From Candidatus Zixiibacteriota bacterium (GTDB lineage: Bacteria; Zixibacteria; MSB-5A5; DG-27): DNA of 64,000 nucleotides. Location of the stretch: assembly GCA_030605835.1 (NCBI GenBank), contig JAUWHO010000023.1, positions 124,001 through 188,000 of the forward strand. The letters are read 5' to 3'. The notes beneath the pieces are model-generated. The model was given only the letters and a program-made list of their open reading frames with translations, ran no database searches and had not been told where the DNA came from. A program made the translations under genes and the position numbers. Positions 17,036 through 24,776 of this stretch are shown here, one piece after another (the stretch's first letter is position 1; every line of letters begins with the position of its first letter).

Positions 17036-17677
17036 TCAGGGCCAGTCGGTCAATCTGGTATGATGAAATTTGAAGGACTTGCGGTGGATGGGGCAGGGAC
17101 CAAACCTCCTTAAACCCTCCGCGTGGGCGGGGGTGGGATAGCCTTTGTTGTTGAAGAAATCATACTGCGGATAGAAGCGGTGCAATTCCATCATGAGGAG
17201 GTCTCTGGTTACTTTGGCAACGATGGAGGCAGAGGCGATGGCATGACACTTGCGGTCTCCAGAGATGATTGTCCTCTGGGCCAGATCCGTGTCGGGAATG
17301 GACCGATTACCGTCTACCAGAATCAGCTTGGGATTGACTGTCAAGCTCTCCACAGCCAACCTCATGGCTTCAAGGGAAGCTCGAAGAATATTGTGTTGGT
17401 CGATGTAGTCCGGACCGATAATGCCGACTCCGACCTCCAAAGAGCTTCCCAGGATGCGCCTGTAAAGGAGATTCCTCTTGGAAGGGGACAGCCTCTTGGA
17501 ATCATCCACACCGCTTATGAACATTGCCGGGGGGAAAATCACCGCCGCAGCCACCACCGGTCCGGCCAAGGGACCCCGCCCGGCCTCGTCCACCCCACAG
17601 ATGAGGTTCACCCCCGAGCGATACAGACCTCTCTCCAGCCCCCACCGAGGCGGAGATTTTGACTTCGACTTCTGCAA
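17036..17677 (-). CDS. rnhB: Ribonuclease HII
   Basis: RNase HII cuts RNA in RNA-DNA hybrids, including single ribonucleotides in DNA. The catalytic acidic residues are seen in CGVDEAGRGPLAGPVV (Asp-Glu), in KLILVDGN and in ASIVAKVTRD, and the conserved KGYPTPAH and DFFNNKGY segments follow. Length (~213 residues) is normal. The only upstream start before the conserved core is TTG 17677, which lacks a clear Shine-Dalgarno, 10 bases after rplS; GTG at residue 23 is possible but would cut close to the active site. A type HIII enzyme is encoded at 46.1 kb as well. Confidence 0.95.
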   Translation of the reverse strand: MQKSKSKSPPRWGLERGLYRSGVNLICGVDEAGRGPLAGPVVAAAVIFPPAMFISGVDDSKRLSPSKRNLLYRRILGSSLEVGVGIIGPDYIDQHNILRASLEAMRLAVESLTVNPKLILVDGNRSIPDTDLAQRTIISGDRKCHAIASASIVAKVTRDLLMMELHRFYPQYDFFNNKGYPTPAHAEGLRRFGPCPIHRKSFKFHHTRLTDWP

Positions 17678-17687
17678 ACCGGAACGT

Positions 17688-18044
17688 CTACTTTTTAGTG
17701 ACCTTTCTCTTTTCTGCGATGCGAGCCGATTTGCCGGTCAATCCTCGCAGGTAGTAAAGCTTGGCGCGTCGCACCCGACCCTCCCGCACCCGCTCTATCT
17801 TGGACAGATTGGGGGAGTGTAGCGGGAAGATCCTCTCCACGCCGATGCCGGAGGTCACCTTTCTGACGGTGAAGGTTTCTCCCACACCGGAACCGGAGCG
17901 AGCAATGACGGTGCCAGTGAAAATCTGGGTGCGAGTTTTGTCCCCCTCCCGAATCTTCACGTGCACCTTGACGGTGTCACCCGGTCCAAAGTTGGGGATT
18001 TTTTTCTTCAGATATTTGCTCTCGACTTGTGCTATTATCGACAT
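17688..18044 (-). CDS. rplS: 50S ribosomal protein L19
   Basis: L19 lies at the 30S-50S interface. The sequence carries the family signature [20 protein letters not shown] and [12 protein letters not shown], and ends with the basic Lys-rich tail. Starting at ATG 18044 ([19 protein letters not shown]) gives 118 residues, the normal size, with GGAGG 10 bases upstream; a frame-open extension to 18095 is not supported. It follows trmD in the conserved rpsP-rimM-trmD-rplS order. Confidence 0.97.
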   Translation of the reverse strand: MSIIAQVESKYLKKKIPNFGPGDTVKVHVKIREGDKTRTQIFTGTVIARSGSGVGETFTVRKVTSGIGVERIFPLHSPNLSKIERVREGRVRRAKLYYLRGLTGKSARIAEKRKVTKK

Positions 18045-18113
18045 CTTCGTTCTTCCTCCAGCGCTCAAGAAATGGGAACCTCCGTAGTTTGTCAATAGGG
18101 AACCGAAAGGGTC

Positions 18114-18803
18114 TTACTCGAACTCTCCCCCCTTCAGAAGGTCGGGGCGATGCTTTTTCGTTCTTTGAAGCGAGATCTCTTTTCTCCACCTCTCGATCTC
18201 TTGATGATGCCCGGAAAGGAGCACCTCCGGGACTTTCAACCCCTTGTATTCGGCGGGACGGGTATATTGGGGATAGCTCAGAAGCCCGCTGTGGAAGGAA
18301 TCGGTCTCCGCGGACTCAAGTTTGCCCATGACCCCGGGGATGAGCCGCACCACCGCATCGATCATCACCAGGGCGGCAAACTCTCCTCCGGCGAGGACAA
18401 AATCACCCAGTGAGATCTCTTGAATTTCGTAGAGCTCTTTGATCCGTTCGTCGACGCCCTTGTATCGGCCACAGATGATCACCAGATGTTTTTTCCCAGA
18501 GAGCTCCTTCACCAGCTCTTGGTCAAACCGTCTCCCGGAGGCCTCCGTCAAGATTATGTGAGGACTTGCGTCTTTCTCGGTTATAGAGCCCAAAGCCCGG
18601 TCGAGCGGTTCCACCTGAAGCACCATCCCCGCTCCCCCCCCGAAAGGGCGGTCGTCTACGGTCTTGTGTTTATCCCCGGCGAAGTCCCGAAGGTCGATAA
18701 TGTTGATCTTCACCACTCCCCGCTCTTGAGCCTTGCCCAGAAGGCCCTCATTTAGCGGATCCTCGAAGATCCTGGGAAAGATTGTCAGGACATCGATTTG
18801 CAT
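18114..18803 (-). CDS. trmD: tRNA (guanine-37-N1)-methyltransferase
   Basis: TrmD uses SAM to methylate G37 next to the anticodon, preventing +1 frameshifts. The SPOUT trefoil knot is visible as VIICGRYKGVDERIKE, EISLGDFVLAGGEFAALVMI and DAVVRLIPGVMG, with MQIDVLTIFP at the N-terminus and the substrate segment DDRPFGGGAGMVL. The C-terminal VLLSGHHQEIERWR is also conserved. Length (229 residues) is standard. It is 10 bases from rimM. Confidence 0.97.
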   Translation of the reverse strand: MQIDVLTIFPRIFEDPLNEGLLGKAQERGVVKINIIDLRDFAGDKHKTVDDRPFGGGAGMVLQVEPLDRALGSITEKDASPHIILTEASGRRFDQELVKELSGKKHLVIICGRYKGVDERIKELYEIQEISLGDFVLAGGEFAALVMIDAVVRLIPGVMGKLESAETDSFHSGLLSYPQYTRPAEYKGLKVPEVLLSGHHQEIERWRKEISLQRTKKHRPDLLKGGEFE

Positions 18804-18813
18804 GTCGTAAGGC

Positions 18814-19326
18814 TCAGTCCAAAAGGCCCGGGATGAGTTTTATTTCAATAAGGCCCTTCTCTAAGTCGATCTTTCTGACCACTCCTTTTGTTGCCGGAAT
18901 CAGTATCTCCTCTTTCTGCGGGGATTTGACAACGAAGATGTCGTTGGCGGGATTCTCGAGGATTTCGACTATCTCCCCGATAACCTCCCCGTCGGTGTCG
19001 ACCACCTTCAGTCCCATCAGCTCATAACAGTAGAAATGCTCCCCCGGCAGAACCGGAAGGTCTTTTTCTTCTATCGCCAACTCACGCCCTACAAGTTGGG
19101 AGGCTTCCTCGGCAGTGTCGATCCCCTCGAACTTCAGAGCCATCCGGTTCTTCAACGTTACCTTTCTTTCGATTCTCAACGTCTGTTCGACCTTGCCTCC
19201 CGAGATCCTCACCTCGGCCATTTTTTCAAAAATGGAATACTCTCCCGTCGAGGAGGTCACCACCACTTCCCCCTTTAGCCCCCGAAGGCGGGTTATTCTA
19301 CCGATGGTTATGAGCTTACCTTCCAG
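18814..19326 (-). CDS. rimM: Ribosome maturation factor RimM, probable CTG start
   Basis: RimM helps mature the 30S head by binding S19. The C-terminal PRC-barrel shows YCYELMGLKVVDTDGEVIG and NDIFVV. The conserved RimM N-terminus (ITIGRITRLRGLKGEVVV) is encoded upstream of the first ATG/GTG/TTG in frame, which is GTG 19266 and falls after this block. The frame is open back to a TGA at 19336-19338, so the real start must be an unusual codon: CTG 19324-19326 gives MEGKLITIGRI with AAGGG 5 bases upstream, the best fit; ATA 19311 after GGAAGG is the alternative. Length from CTG is 170 residues, normal for RimM. Confidence 0.9.
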   Translation of the reverse strand: MEGKLITIGRITRLRGLKGEVVVTSSTGEYSIFEKMAEVRISGGKVEQTLRIERKVTLKNRMALKFEGIDTAEEASQLVGRELAIEEKDLPVLPGEHFYCYELMGLKVVDTDGEVIGEIVEILENPANDIFVVKSPQKEEILIPATKGVVRKIDLEKGLIEIKLIPGLLD

Positions 19327-19343
19327 AGCTACCCTTCAATGTC

Positions 19344-19757
19344 TCACTTCTCTGGGGGTTTCTCTTCGGTCGCTTCGGCTTCCGCAGGCTCTTGGGCCTC
19401 TGCTTTGACTTCCGGGGCCTTTTTGCCTTTCTTCTTTTTCTTGGGCCGCTCTTTAATCTGGGTGGTGATTGTCAGGTCGGAGACATCCCCTCCCTTCTTC
19501 ATCAACTCCCACTTCTTCCACAGTCCCACCTGCTTGAATAAAGAGGCGACGGTCTCGGTCGGTAGCGCTCCCTCTTTGAGCCACTCATAGATTCTCTCCT
19601 CCTTGAGGTGCACCTCCGCGGGCTTCAATATGGGGTTATACCAGCCCAGGTTTTCAAGGAAGCGTCCGTCTCGGGGGCTTCTGGAATCGGCGGCCACAAA
19701 GCGGTAGAATGGCCTTTTCTTAGCTCCCATTCTGCGAAGTCTGATCCTAACTGCCAA
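19344..19757 (-). CDS. rpsP: 30S ribosomal protein S16
   Basis: S16 is an early-assembling 30S protein. [18 protein letters not shown] and [18 protein letters not shown] are the family signature. The start is TTG 19757 with GGAGG 5 bases upstream, giving an LAVRIRL start equivalent to the usual MAVRIRL; the frame-open extension to 19781 is not supported. The protein is longer than typical S16 (137 versus ~80-90 residues) because of a charged Lys/Glu/Ala-rich tail after residue ~105, a kind of low-complexity extension seen in several phyla. Confidence 0.96.
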   Translation of the reverse strand: MAVRIRLRRMGAKKRPFYRFVAADSRSPRDGRFLENLGWYNPILKPAEVHLKEERIYEWLKEGALPTETVASLFKQVGLWKKWELMKKGGDVSDLTITTQIKERPKKKKKGKKAPEVKAEAQEPAEAEATEEKPPEK

Positions 19758-19793
19758 ACTTACCTCCAAAATCTGTTTCAATTAAATTCTTCT

Positions 19794-21116
19794 CTAAAAT
19801 GGCAACATCCCTTTTGGAATCCCCTTCAACTTCCCCTTGGTCAGGTTTTTTATCATTTTTTGCATCGCGAAGAACTGTTTCAGAAGGCCGTTGACCTCCT
19901 GAATGCTGGAGCCACTTCCTCGGGCGATCCGCCGACGGCGACTGCCATCGACGAGGTGAGGGTGTCGCCTCTCCTCGATAGTCATGGAGTTTATTATGGC
20001 TTCGATTTTGACCATGGCGCCATCGTCGACCTTCAACCCTCGTAGAGCCTTGGTGCCTACGCCGGGAAGCATCTCCAGCAGGGACTCCAGCGGCCCCATC
20101 TTTTTCAGTTGCTGCAGCTGTTCGTAGAAATCCTCCAGGGTGAATTCCTCTTTCCTGAGCTTTTTTTCTAACTTCTCAGCCTGCTTCAAGTCCACAGCTT
20201 GCTGGGCTTTTTCCACCAGAGTGACCACATCCCCCAGGCCCAGGATTCGAGAGGCCATCCTATCGGGATGGAAAAACTCTAAAGCCTCCAGTTTCTCACC
20301 GACGCCGACAACCTTGATCGGCTTCCCCACGGTCGCACGTATGGATAGAGCCGCTCCCCCGCGGGCATCTCCGTCCAGCTTGGTCAAGGCCACCCCGTCT
20401 ATGCCGACGCGATTGTTGAACTCCACCGCGACATTCACGGCCTCCTGGCCGGTCATGGCGTCGGCGACCAGGAGAGTTTCGTTGGCGGAGATTGCAGATT
20501 TGATGTCGGTCAGCTCCTGCATCAGGCCCTCATCGATCTGCAAACGCCCGGCGGTGTCGATGATCACCCACTCGAAGAACTCTGCAGTGGCCTTTTCGAC
20601 CGCGTTGGAACAGATTCTGACGGGATTTTTCTCTTCCCAATAGACGGGGACATCTATTGACTTCCCTAAGATCTTCAGCTGCTCGATGGCGGCGGGACGA
20701 TAGGTGTCGGCGGCAACCAGAAGCGGTTTCTTCCCTTTCCCTTGACCGAATCTCGCTAACTTGCCGGCCATGGTGGTCTTTCCCGAGCCCTGAAGCCCTA
20801 TCAGCATGAGGGTAATGGGGGGACTGCCGGAGAGGTTCAGCGGAGCCGCCTTGCCTCCTAAAAGTTCGATCAGCTGGTCGTGGACGATCTTTATTACCTG
20901 TTGTCCGGGGGTGATGCTCTTTAGAACCTCTTCTCCAACGGCTTTGACCTGGATCTCGTCGATGAACTCCCTGGCGACCTTGTAGTTGACATCCGCCTCC
21001 AGGAGGGCTCGCCGCACCTCCTTTAAGGCCTCTTTGATGTTCTTTTCCGTCAGCTTTCCGCGGCCGCGGAGCTTCTTAAAGACGATCTCTAATCTTTCTG
21101 TAAGTTCTTCGAACAT
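19794..21116 (-). CDS. ffh: Signal recognition particle protein Ffh
   Basis: Ffh binds 4.5S RNA and signal sequences and delivers ribosomes to FtsY. The N domain is followed by the G domain with GLQGSGKTTMAGKLA (P-loop), DTYRPAA, DTAGRLQID and TKLDGDARGG, then a Met-rich M domain ending in the SRP-RNA-binding RIARGSGSSIQEVN and a Met/Gly tail (KGIPKGMLPF). Length (440 residues) is normal. It is first in the ffh-rpsP-rimM-trmD-rplS-rnhB string and has a promoter about 90 bases upstream. No 4.5S RNA gene was found next to it. Confidence 0.97.
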   Translation of the reverse strand: MFEELTERLEIVFKKLRGRGKLTEKNIKEALKEVRRALLEADVNYKVAREFIDEIQVKAVGEEVLKSITPGQQVIKIVHDQLIELLGGKAAPLNLSGSPPITLMLIGLQGSGKTTMAGKLARFGQGKGKKPLLVAADTYRPAAIEQLKILGKSIDVPVYWEEKNPVRICSNAVEKATAEFFEWVIIDTAGRLQIDEGLMQELTDIKSAISANETLLVADAMTGQEAVNVAVEFNNRVGIDGVALTKLDGDARGGAALSIRATVGKPIKVVGVGEKLEALEFFHPDRMASRILGLGDVVTLVEKAQQAVDLKQAEKLEKKLRKEEFTLEDFYEQLQQLKKMGPLESLLEMLPGVGTKALRGLKVDDGAMVKIEAIINSMTIEERRHPHLVDGSRRRRIARGSGSSIQEVNGLLKQFFAMQKMIKNLTKGKLKGIPKGMLPF

Positions 21117-21426
21117 CTCAGTGCTATCTTGACGCCAAACTCCTTATCGGAAAAGTCCATCCTGAAGCTTAACCGACACCAGTCCTGTCGTTGAACGGTA
21201 GATAATATAAATCTTCCCGGCAAATTGGCAAGCTTTGATTTAGTGCCGCTCTCGAAGTAGAACGGAGGGGGACAAGCCCCCTCCCCACGGTGTAAGACTG
21301 CTCTTTCCTGTTCGCTGACATCTTCTCCCCTTCAATCGCTCCGCGGGGAGGTATATGGCTAAACCTCCCGTCCATCAAATCGGCGAGACCATGAATCAAA
21401 GGATGTTACTGAAAATAGTCGGCAAT
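21117..21426. other. Gap between nuoN and ffh
   Basis: These 310 bases hold the ffh promoter (21204-21231) and an 8-bp hairpin (GGAGGGGG at 21264-21271 with CCCCCTCC at 21277-21284, 5-base loop) that may help end the nuo transcript, though no T-run follows on the minus strand. A 76-codon open frame here on the minus strand has no Shine-Dalgarno and no recognisable sequence, so I do not call it. Confidence 0.5.
21204..21231 (-). promoter_or_regulatory. Sigma-70-type promoter for the ffh-rpsP-rimM-trmD-rplS operon
   Basis: On the minus strand TTGCCA (21231-21226) is followed 16 bases later by TATATT (21209-21204). Transcription would begin near 21197, leaving a leader of ~80 bases before ffh. 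Confidence 0.5.
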
Positions 21427-22881
21427 TTACAGGAGAAAGGAAAAGATGGAGTCCTTTGCGAGCGACAGCCACCGCTCCGGCAGTATCCCCAATTGGAGGG
21501 TGCCCCAGGCGGCGATAATCAGAGCTATGATAGCGGGGACGGAATAAGTGAAGTAGAACTTCTCGGCCGGCTTGGCGCTCATGTACATCACCACCACAAC
21601 GCGGATATAGTAGTAAACCGAAATCAGGCTGTTCAAAACCCCTATCACCGCCAGGGTGACATAACCTTGCGAGACCGCCGCGGAGAAGACATAGAACTTC
21701 CCCACGAAACCGGCGGTGGGTGGGATCCCCGCCAGTGACAGCATAAACAGCGTCATCGCTAAAGCTCCCAGCGGATATTTGCTGGCCAGCCCGGCATAAT
21801 CGGAGAAATTGAGGTTGTCCTCACCTCTTTTCCCGAAGACTATGAGGATACTGAAGGCGCCGACGTTCATCAAGGTATAGACCAGAAGGTAGAACATCGC
21901 CGCCGAGGTTCCCACGGGACCACCGGCAACCACCGCCACTAAGACATACCCGGCATGGGCGATACTGGAGTAGGCCAACATCCTTTTGAGGTTGTTCTGA
22001 GCGATGGCTACGATGTTGCCGACCGACATAGTGACGACCGCGACAATCCAGAGTAGATTCGTGAATTCCGGCGAGCTAGTATTGAAAGCATATATGACGA
22101 TACGCAACAGCACCGCAAATCCCGCAGCTTTGGGACCCGCCGACATGAAGGCGGTGACGGAGGTGGGCGCGCCCTGGTATACATCCGGCACCCACATGTG
22201 AAACGGAACAAAGGCGACCTTGAAAAAGAATCCTATCAAGACCAGGACTATGCCTATTAGACCGATAATCGATAAGGACTCCTGACCTGAAAGAAGGGCG
22301 AATATCTCCCCGAGGTTGGTGGTGTGGAAATTCCCATACAATAGGGCGATGCCATAAAGGAGAAATCCGCTGGCGAAGGCTCCTATAAGGAAATATTTTA
22401 AAGAAGCCTCGTTGGAACGGGGGTCGGTCCGGTTGAAGCCCGCCAGAACGTAAAGTGCTATCGACATCACCTCCAGACCCAGGAAGATCGAGATCAAATC
22501 CAGGCTGGAGGCCATAATCATCATCCCCACGGTGGAGAGCAGAATCAAGAAGAAATACTCCGCGTGATAGATTCCCTCCCTTTTGAGGTAATCGACTGAG
22601 ATCAAAGTCACCAACAGAGCGCCCAAAAGGAAGATGAATTTGAAGAACAGGGCGAAGTTGTCGGAGGTGACACTCTCGCCGAAGGCAAAGATCGTTTCTC
22701 CCCAGAGGCTGCCGACGGCATAGAATCCAGCCAGGAGGCCGGCAAAGCATATGATCGGAATGCCGAGGCGCCATCTCTTCGGCGCAAACAGCTCTACAAA
22801 GATGATAACAAAAGCCGTGGCTATCAGTATTATCTCCGGCAGGATGGCGCCTATGTTAATCGAAGGTATCGGTATTGACAT
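21427..22881 (-). CDS. nuoN: NADH-quinone oxidoreductase subunit N
   Basis: NuoN is one of the three large antiporter-like subunits of the complex I membrane arm. The 484-residue protein has ~14 hydrophobic helices. The conserved Glu region (GLEVMSIALYVLAGFNR), the Lys in FFFKVAFVPFHMWVPDVYQG and the segment AYSSIAHAGY are typical. It is the last gene of the nuo operon, after the small glutaredoxin-like gene that separates it from nuoM, an unusual insertion. Confidence 0.96.
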   Translation of the reverse strand: MSIPIPSINIGAILPEIILIATAFVIIFVELFAPKRWRLGIPIICFAGLLAGFYAVGSLWGETIFAFGESVTSDNFALFFKFIFLLGALLVTLISVDYLKREGIYHAEYFFLILLSTVGMMIMASSLDLISIFLGLEVMSIALYVLAGFNRTDPRSNEASLKYFLIGAFASGFLLYGIALLYGNFHTTNLGEIFALLSGQESLSIIGLIGIVLVLIGFFFKVAFVPFHMWVPDVYQGAPTSVTAFMSAGPKAAGFAVLLRIVIYAFNTSSPEFTNLLWIVAVVTMSVGNIVAIAQNNLKRMLAYSSIAHAGYVLVAVVAGGPVGTSAAMFYLLVYTLMNVGAFSILIVFGKRGEDNLNFSDYAGLASKYPLGALAMTLFMLSLAGIPPTAGFVGKFYVFSAAVSQGYVTLAVIGVLNSLISVYYYIRVVVVMYMSAKPAEKFYFTYSVPAIIALIIAAWGTLQLGILPERWLSLAKDSIFSFLL

Positions 22882-22912
22882 GCTACACCTGTGGGGAAGC
22901 TAGATCCTCAGT

Positions 22913-22937
22913 GACGGCGACCGCTGTCTCAAAAATC
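22913..22937 (-). promoter_or_regulatory. Possible bacterial SECIS hairpin
   Basis: Right after the second TGA of the glutaredoxin-like gene, the transcript GACAGC-GGUC-GCCGUC (22928-22913) can fold: GC/GC and GAC/GUC pairs with one A-C mismatch and a GGUC loop, the same loop as E. coli fdhF. Fifteen bases separate the in-frame UGA from the loop. Weak G-U and A-U pairs can extend the base. The stem is short, so this is only suggestive. Confidence 0.4.
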
Positions 22938-23153
22938 TCAACCTCCGCCTTGAAATCCGACCGCGATACTGTTACCATCCACGATCACCGGGACCAGACG
23001 TTTCCCGGTCAACTCCACCACTTTCTTCTTGGCCTCTGGTTTCTCGTAAACGTTGATCTCCTCGAAACAGACATTCCATTTCTTCAGATCCTCCTTGGCG
23101 GCCACGCAGTAAGGACAGCCGGTCTTTGTGTATATGGTGACCTTCTTATCCAT
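22929..23153 (-). CDS. Glutaredoxin-like protein, candidate C-terminal selenoprotein (Uxx-star type)
   Basis: This small thioredoxin-fold protein has the redox motif CPYC (TKTGCPYCVAAKEDLKKW), the cis-Pro segment VPVIVDGN and the GF-glycine end VGFQGGG. A plain reading stops at TGA 22940-22938 (71 residues). The frame, however, continues GAT-TTT-TGA, so reading the first UGA as selenocysteine would give a tail Gly-Gly-Gly-Sec-Asp-Phe-stop. I recall a glutaredoxin-like (seleno)protein family named for exactly such a Sec-x-x-stop end. A small hairpin follows. The start is ATG 23153 (GAGG 9 bases upstream); GTG 23159, overlapping the nuoM stop, is an alternative. It lies between nuoM and nuoN, suggesting a redox link to respiration. 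Gene certain; Sec recoding tentative. Confidence 0.75.
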
Positions 23154-23155
23154 TG

Positions 23156-24769
23156 TCACTGCCCTCGGTGTATTTCCCCACCCCCAAAACTGTGGGTTGA
23201 AACCTCCAATTGAGATTCGTCAATCTGAAAATCTCTTCTCGGTTGCACTTGTGGCATTACCTCTTCGACCCGGTATTTCTCATTGACGGTCTCCATCAAT
23301 TTGGCGACGGAGGCCTCCATTCTGCTTGTAAAAGCGGAGGGGTATATTCCGATCAGGAAAATGACTATGACTATCGGAACCAGGATCAGTTTTTCTCTGA
23401 GCGACAGATCCTTCAACTTCTGATTTTCCGGTTTGTCCACTTTCCCGAACATCACCCGCTGATACATCCATAACATATATACCGCTGCCAAAATTATGCC
23501 GGTGGCCCCGAAGGCAGCATATAGCCAGTTCTCGCGGAAGGTCCCCAGGAGGATTAAAAACTCTCCCACGAAGCCGTTGGTCCCCGGAAGTCCGATCGAG
23601 GATAAAGTCACAATCATGAAGAAGGCGGCAAAGACCGGCATCACCTTGCTTATGCCTCCGAAGTCGCTTATCAGGCGGGTGTGGCGACGCTCGTATAGCA
23701 TACCCACGAGTAAGAACAACGCTCCGGTCGATATGCCGTGACTCAGCATCTGAAGGATAGAACCCTCTAAGCTCTGCATGTTCAGAGCAAAAAGCCCCAA
23801 CATCACGAAGCCGAGATGCGATACCGAAGAATACGCCACCAGGCTTTTGACATCCTTCTGCACCAGGGCCACGAAGGCCCCATATATTATGCCTATTATG
23901 GCCAGGATCGAGAACAGCGGGATGAAGTGAATGGTCGCTTCCGGGAAGAGGGGGAAACAGAATCTCAGGAAACCGTAAGCGCCCATTTTCAACAAAACCG
24001 CCGCCAGAAGAACGCTCCCGGCGGTGGGAGCCTCGACGTGGGCGTCGGGGAGCCAGGTATGCAGTGGCCACATCGGGACTTTGATGGCGAAGGCCAAAGC
24101 GAAAGCCAAAAACATCCAGATCTGATAATTGAAAGGTATCTGTATGCCCTGATAATCTAATAGGTTAAATGTCGCCACCCCGGTATAGGATTGATTGACG
24201 AAATAGAGCGCCAGAATGGCCACTAACATCAAGAGACTACCGGTCATCGTAAAGAGAATGAATTTCACGGCGGCATATATCCTCCGGGGTCCGCCCCAGA
24301 CGCCGATGATGAAATACATCGGTATGAGCATCGCCTCCCAGAAGACGTAGAACAGAAATAGGTCTAACGAGACGAAAACCCCTATCATCCCGGTCTCCAG
24401 CGCCAGGATCGATATCATGAATCCCTTCACTTTTTCGGTGACGGCGTTGTAGCTGGACCATATAGCGATTGGCGTTAAGAACGTCGTCAAGAGCACCAGA
24501 AAGAGGCTTATGCCGTCGATCCCCATGTGGTATCCCATTCCCAGACTGGGGATCCAGGAATAGAGCTCCACAAACTGCATATCGCCGGTGCCGGGATCGA
24601 ATTTGAAATACAAGAAAAGCGACACCAGGAAGGTGACCAGGGAGGTGAACAGCGCCACGTTTCTTACAAGGAGTTGGCGATTCTTATCGACCAACAGGAG
24701 TAGAACAATCCCCAGAGCCGGGAGGAAGGTCACTACTGTCAGGATCGGAAAACTCTCACCCATATTCAT
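23156..24769 (-). CDS. nuoM: NADH-quinone oxidoreductase subunit M
   Basis: NuoM is the second antiporter-like proton-pumping subunit. The 537-residue protein has ~14 transmembrane helices, the conserved Glu in [17 protein letters not shown], and the Lys/His regions [20 protein letters not shown] and [14 protein letters not shown]. It is normal in length with a hydrophilic C-terminal tail of ~50 residues. The stop overlaps or touches the start of the glutaredoxin-like gene, so the two are translationally linked. Confidence 0.97.
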   Translation of the reverse strand: MNMGESFPILTVVTFLPALGIVLLLLVDKNRQLLVRNVALFTSLVTFLVSLFLYFKFDPGTGDMQFVELYSWIPSLGMGYHMGIDGISLFLVLLTTFLTPIAIWSSYNAVTEKVKGFMISILALETGMIGVFVSLDLFLFYVFWEAMLIPMYFIIGVWGGPRRIYAAVKFILFTMTGSLLMLVAILALYFVNQSYTGVATFNLLDYQGIQIPFNYQIWMFLAFALAFAIKVPMWPLHTWLPDAHVEAPTAGSVLLAAVLLKMGAYGFLRFCFPLFPEATIHFIPLFSILAIIGIIYGAFVALVQKDVKSLVAYSSVSHLGFVMLGLFALNMQSLEGSILQMLSHGISTGALFLLVGMLYERRHTRLISDFGGISKVMPVFAAFFMIVTLSSIGLPGTNGFVGEFLILLGTFRENWLYAAFGATGIILAAVYMLWMYQRVMFGKVDKPENQKLKDLSLREKLILVPIVIVIFLIGIYPSAFTSRMEASVAKLMETVNEKYRVEEVMPQVQPRRDFQIDESQLEVSTHSFGGGEIHRGQ

Positions 24770-24776
24770 TCAGGTC

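Noticed and set aside
19339-19352. Short TTG-started peptide between rpsP and rimM
   Set aside because: The frame stops after seven codons and the ribosome site better serves rimM's CTG start.
21169-21399. 76-codon frame between nuoN and ffh
   Set aside because: It spans the ffh promoter and a GC-rich hairpin, has no recognisable motif and no Shine-Dalgarno.
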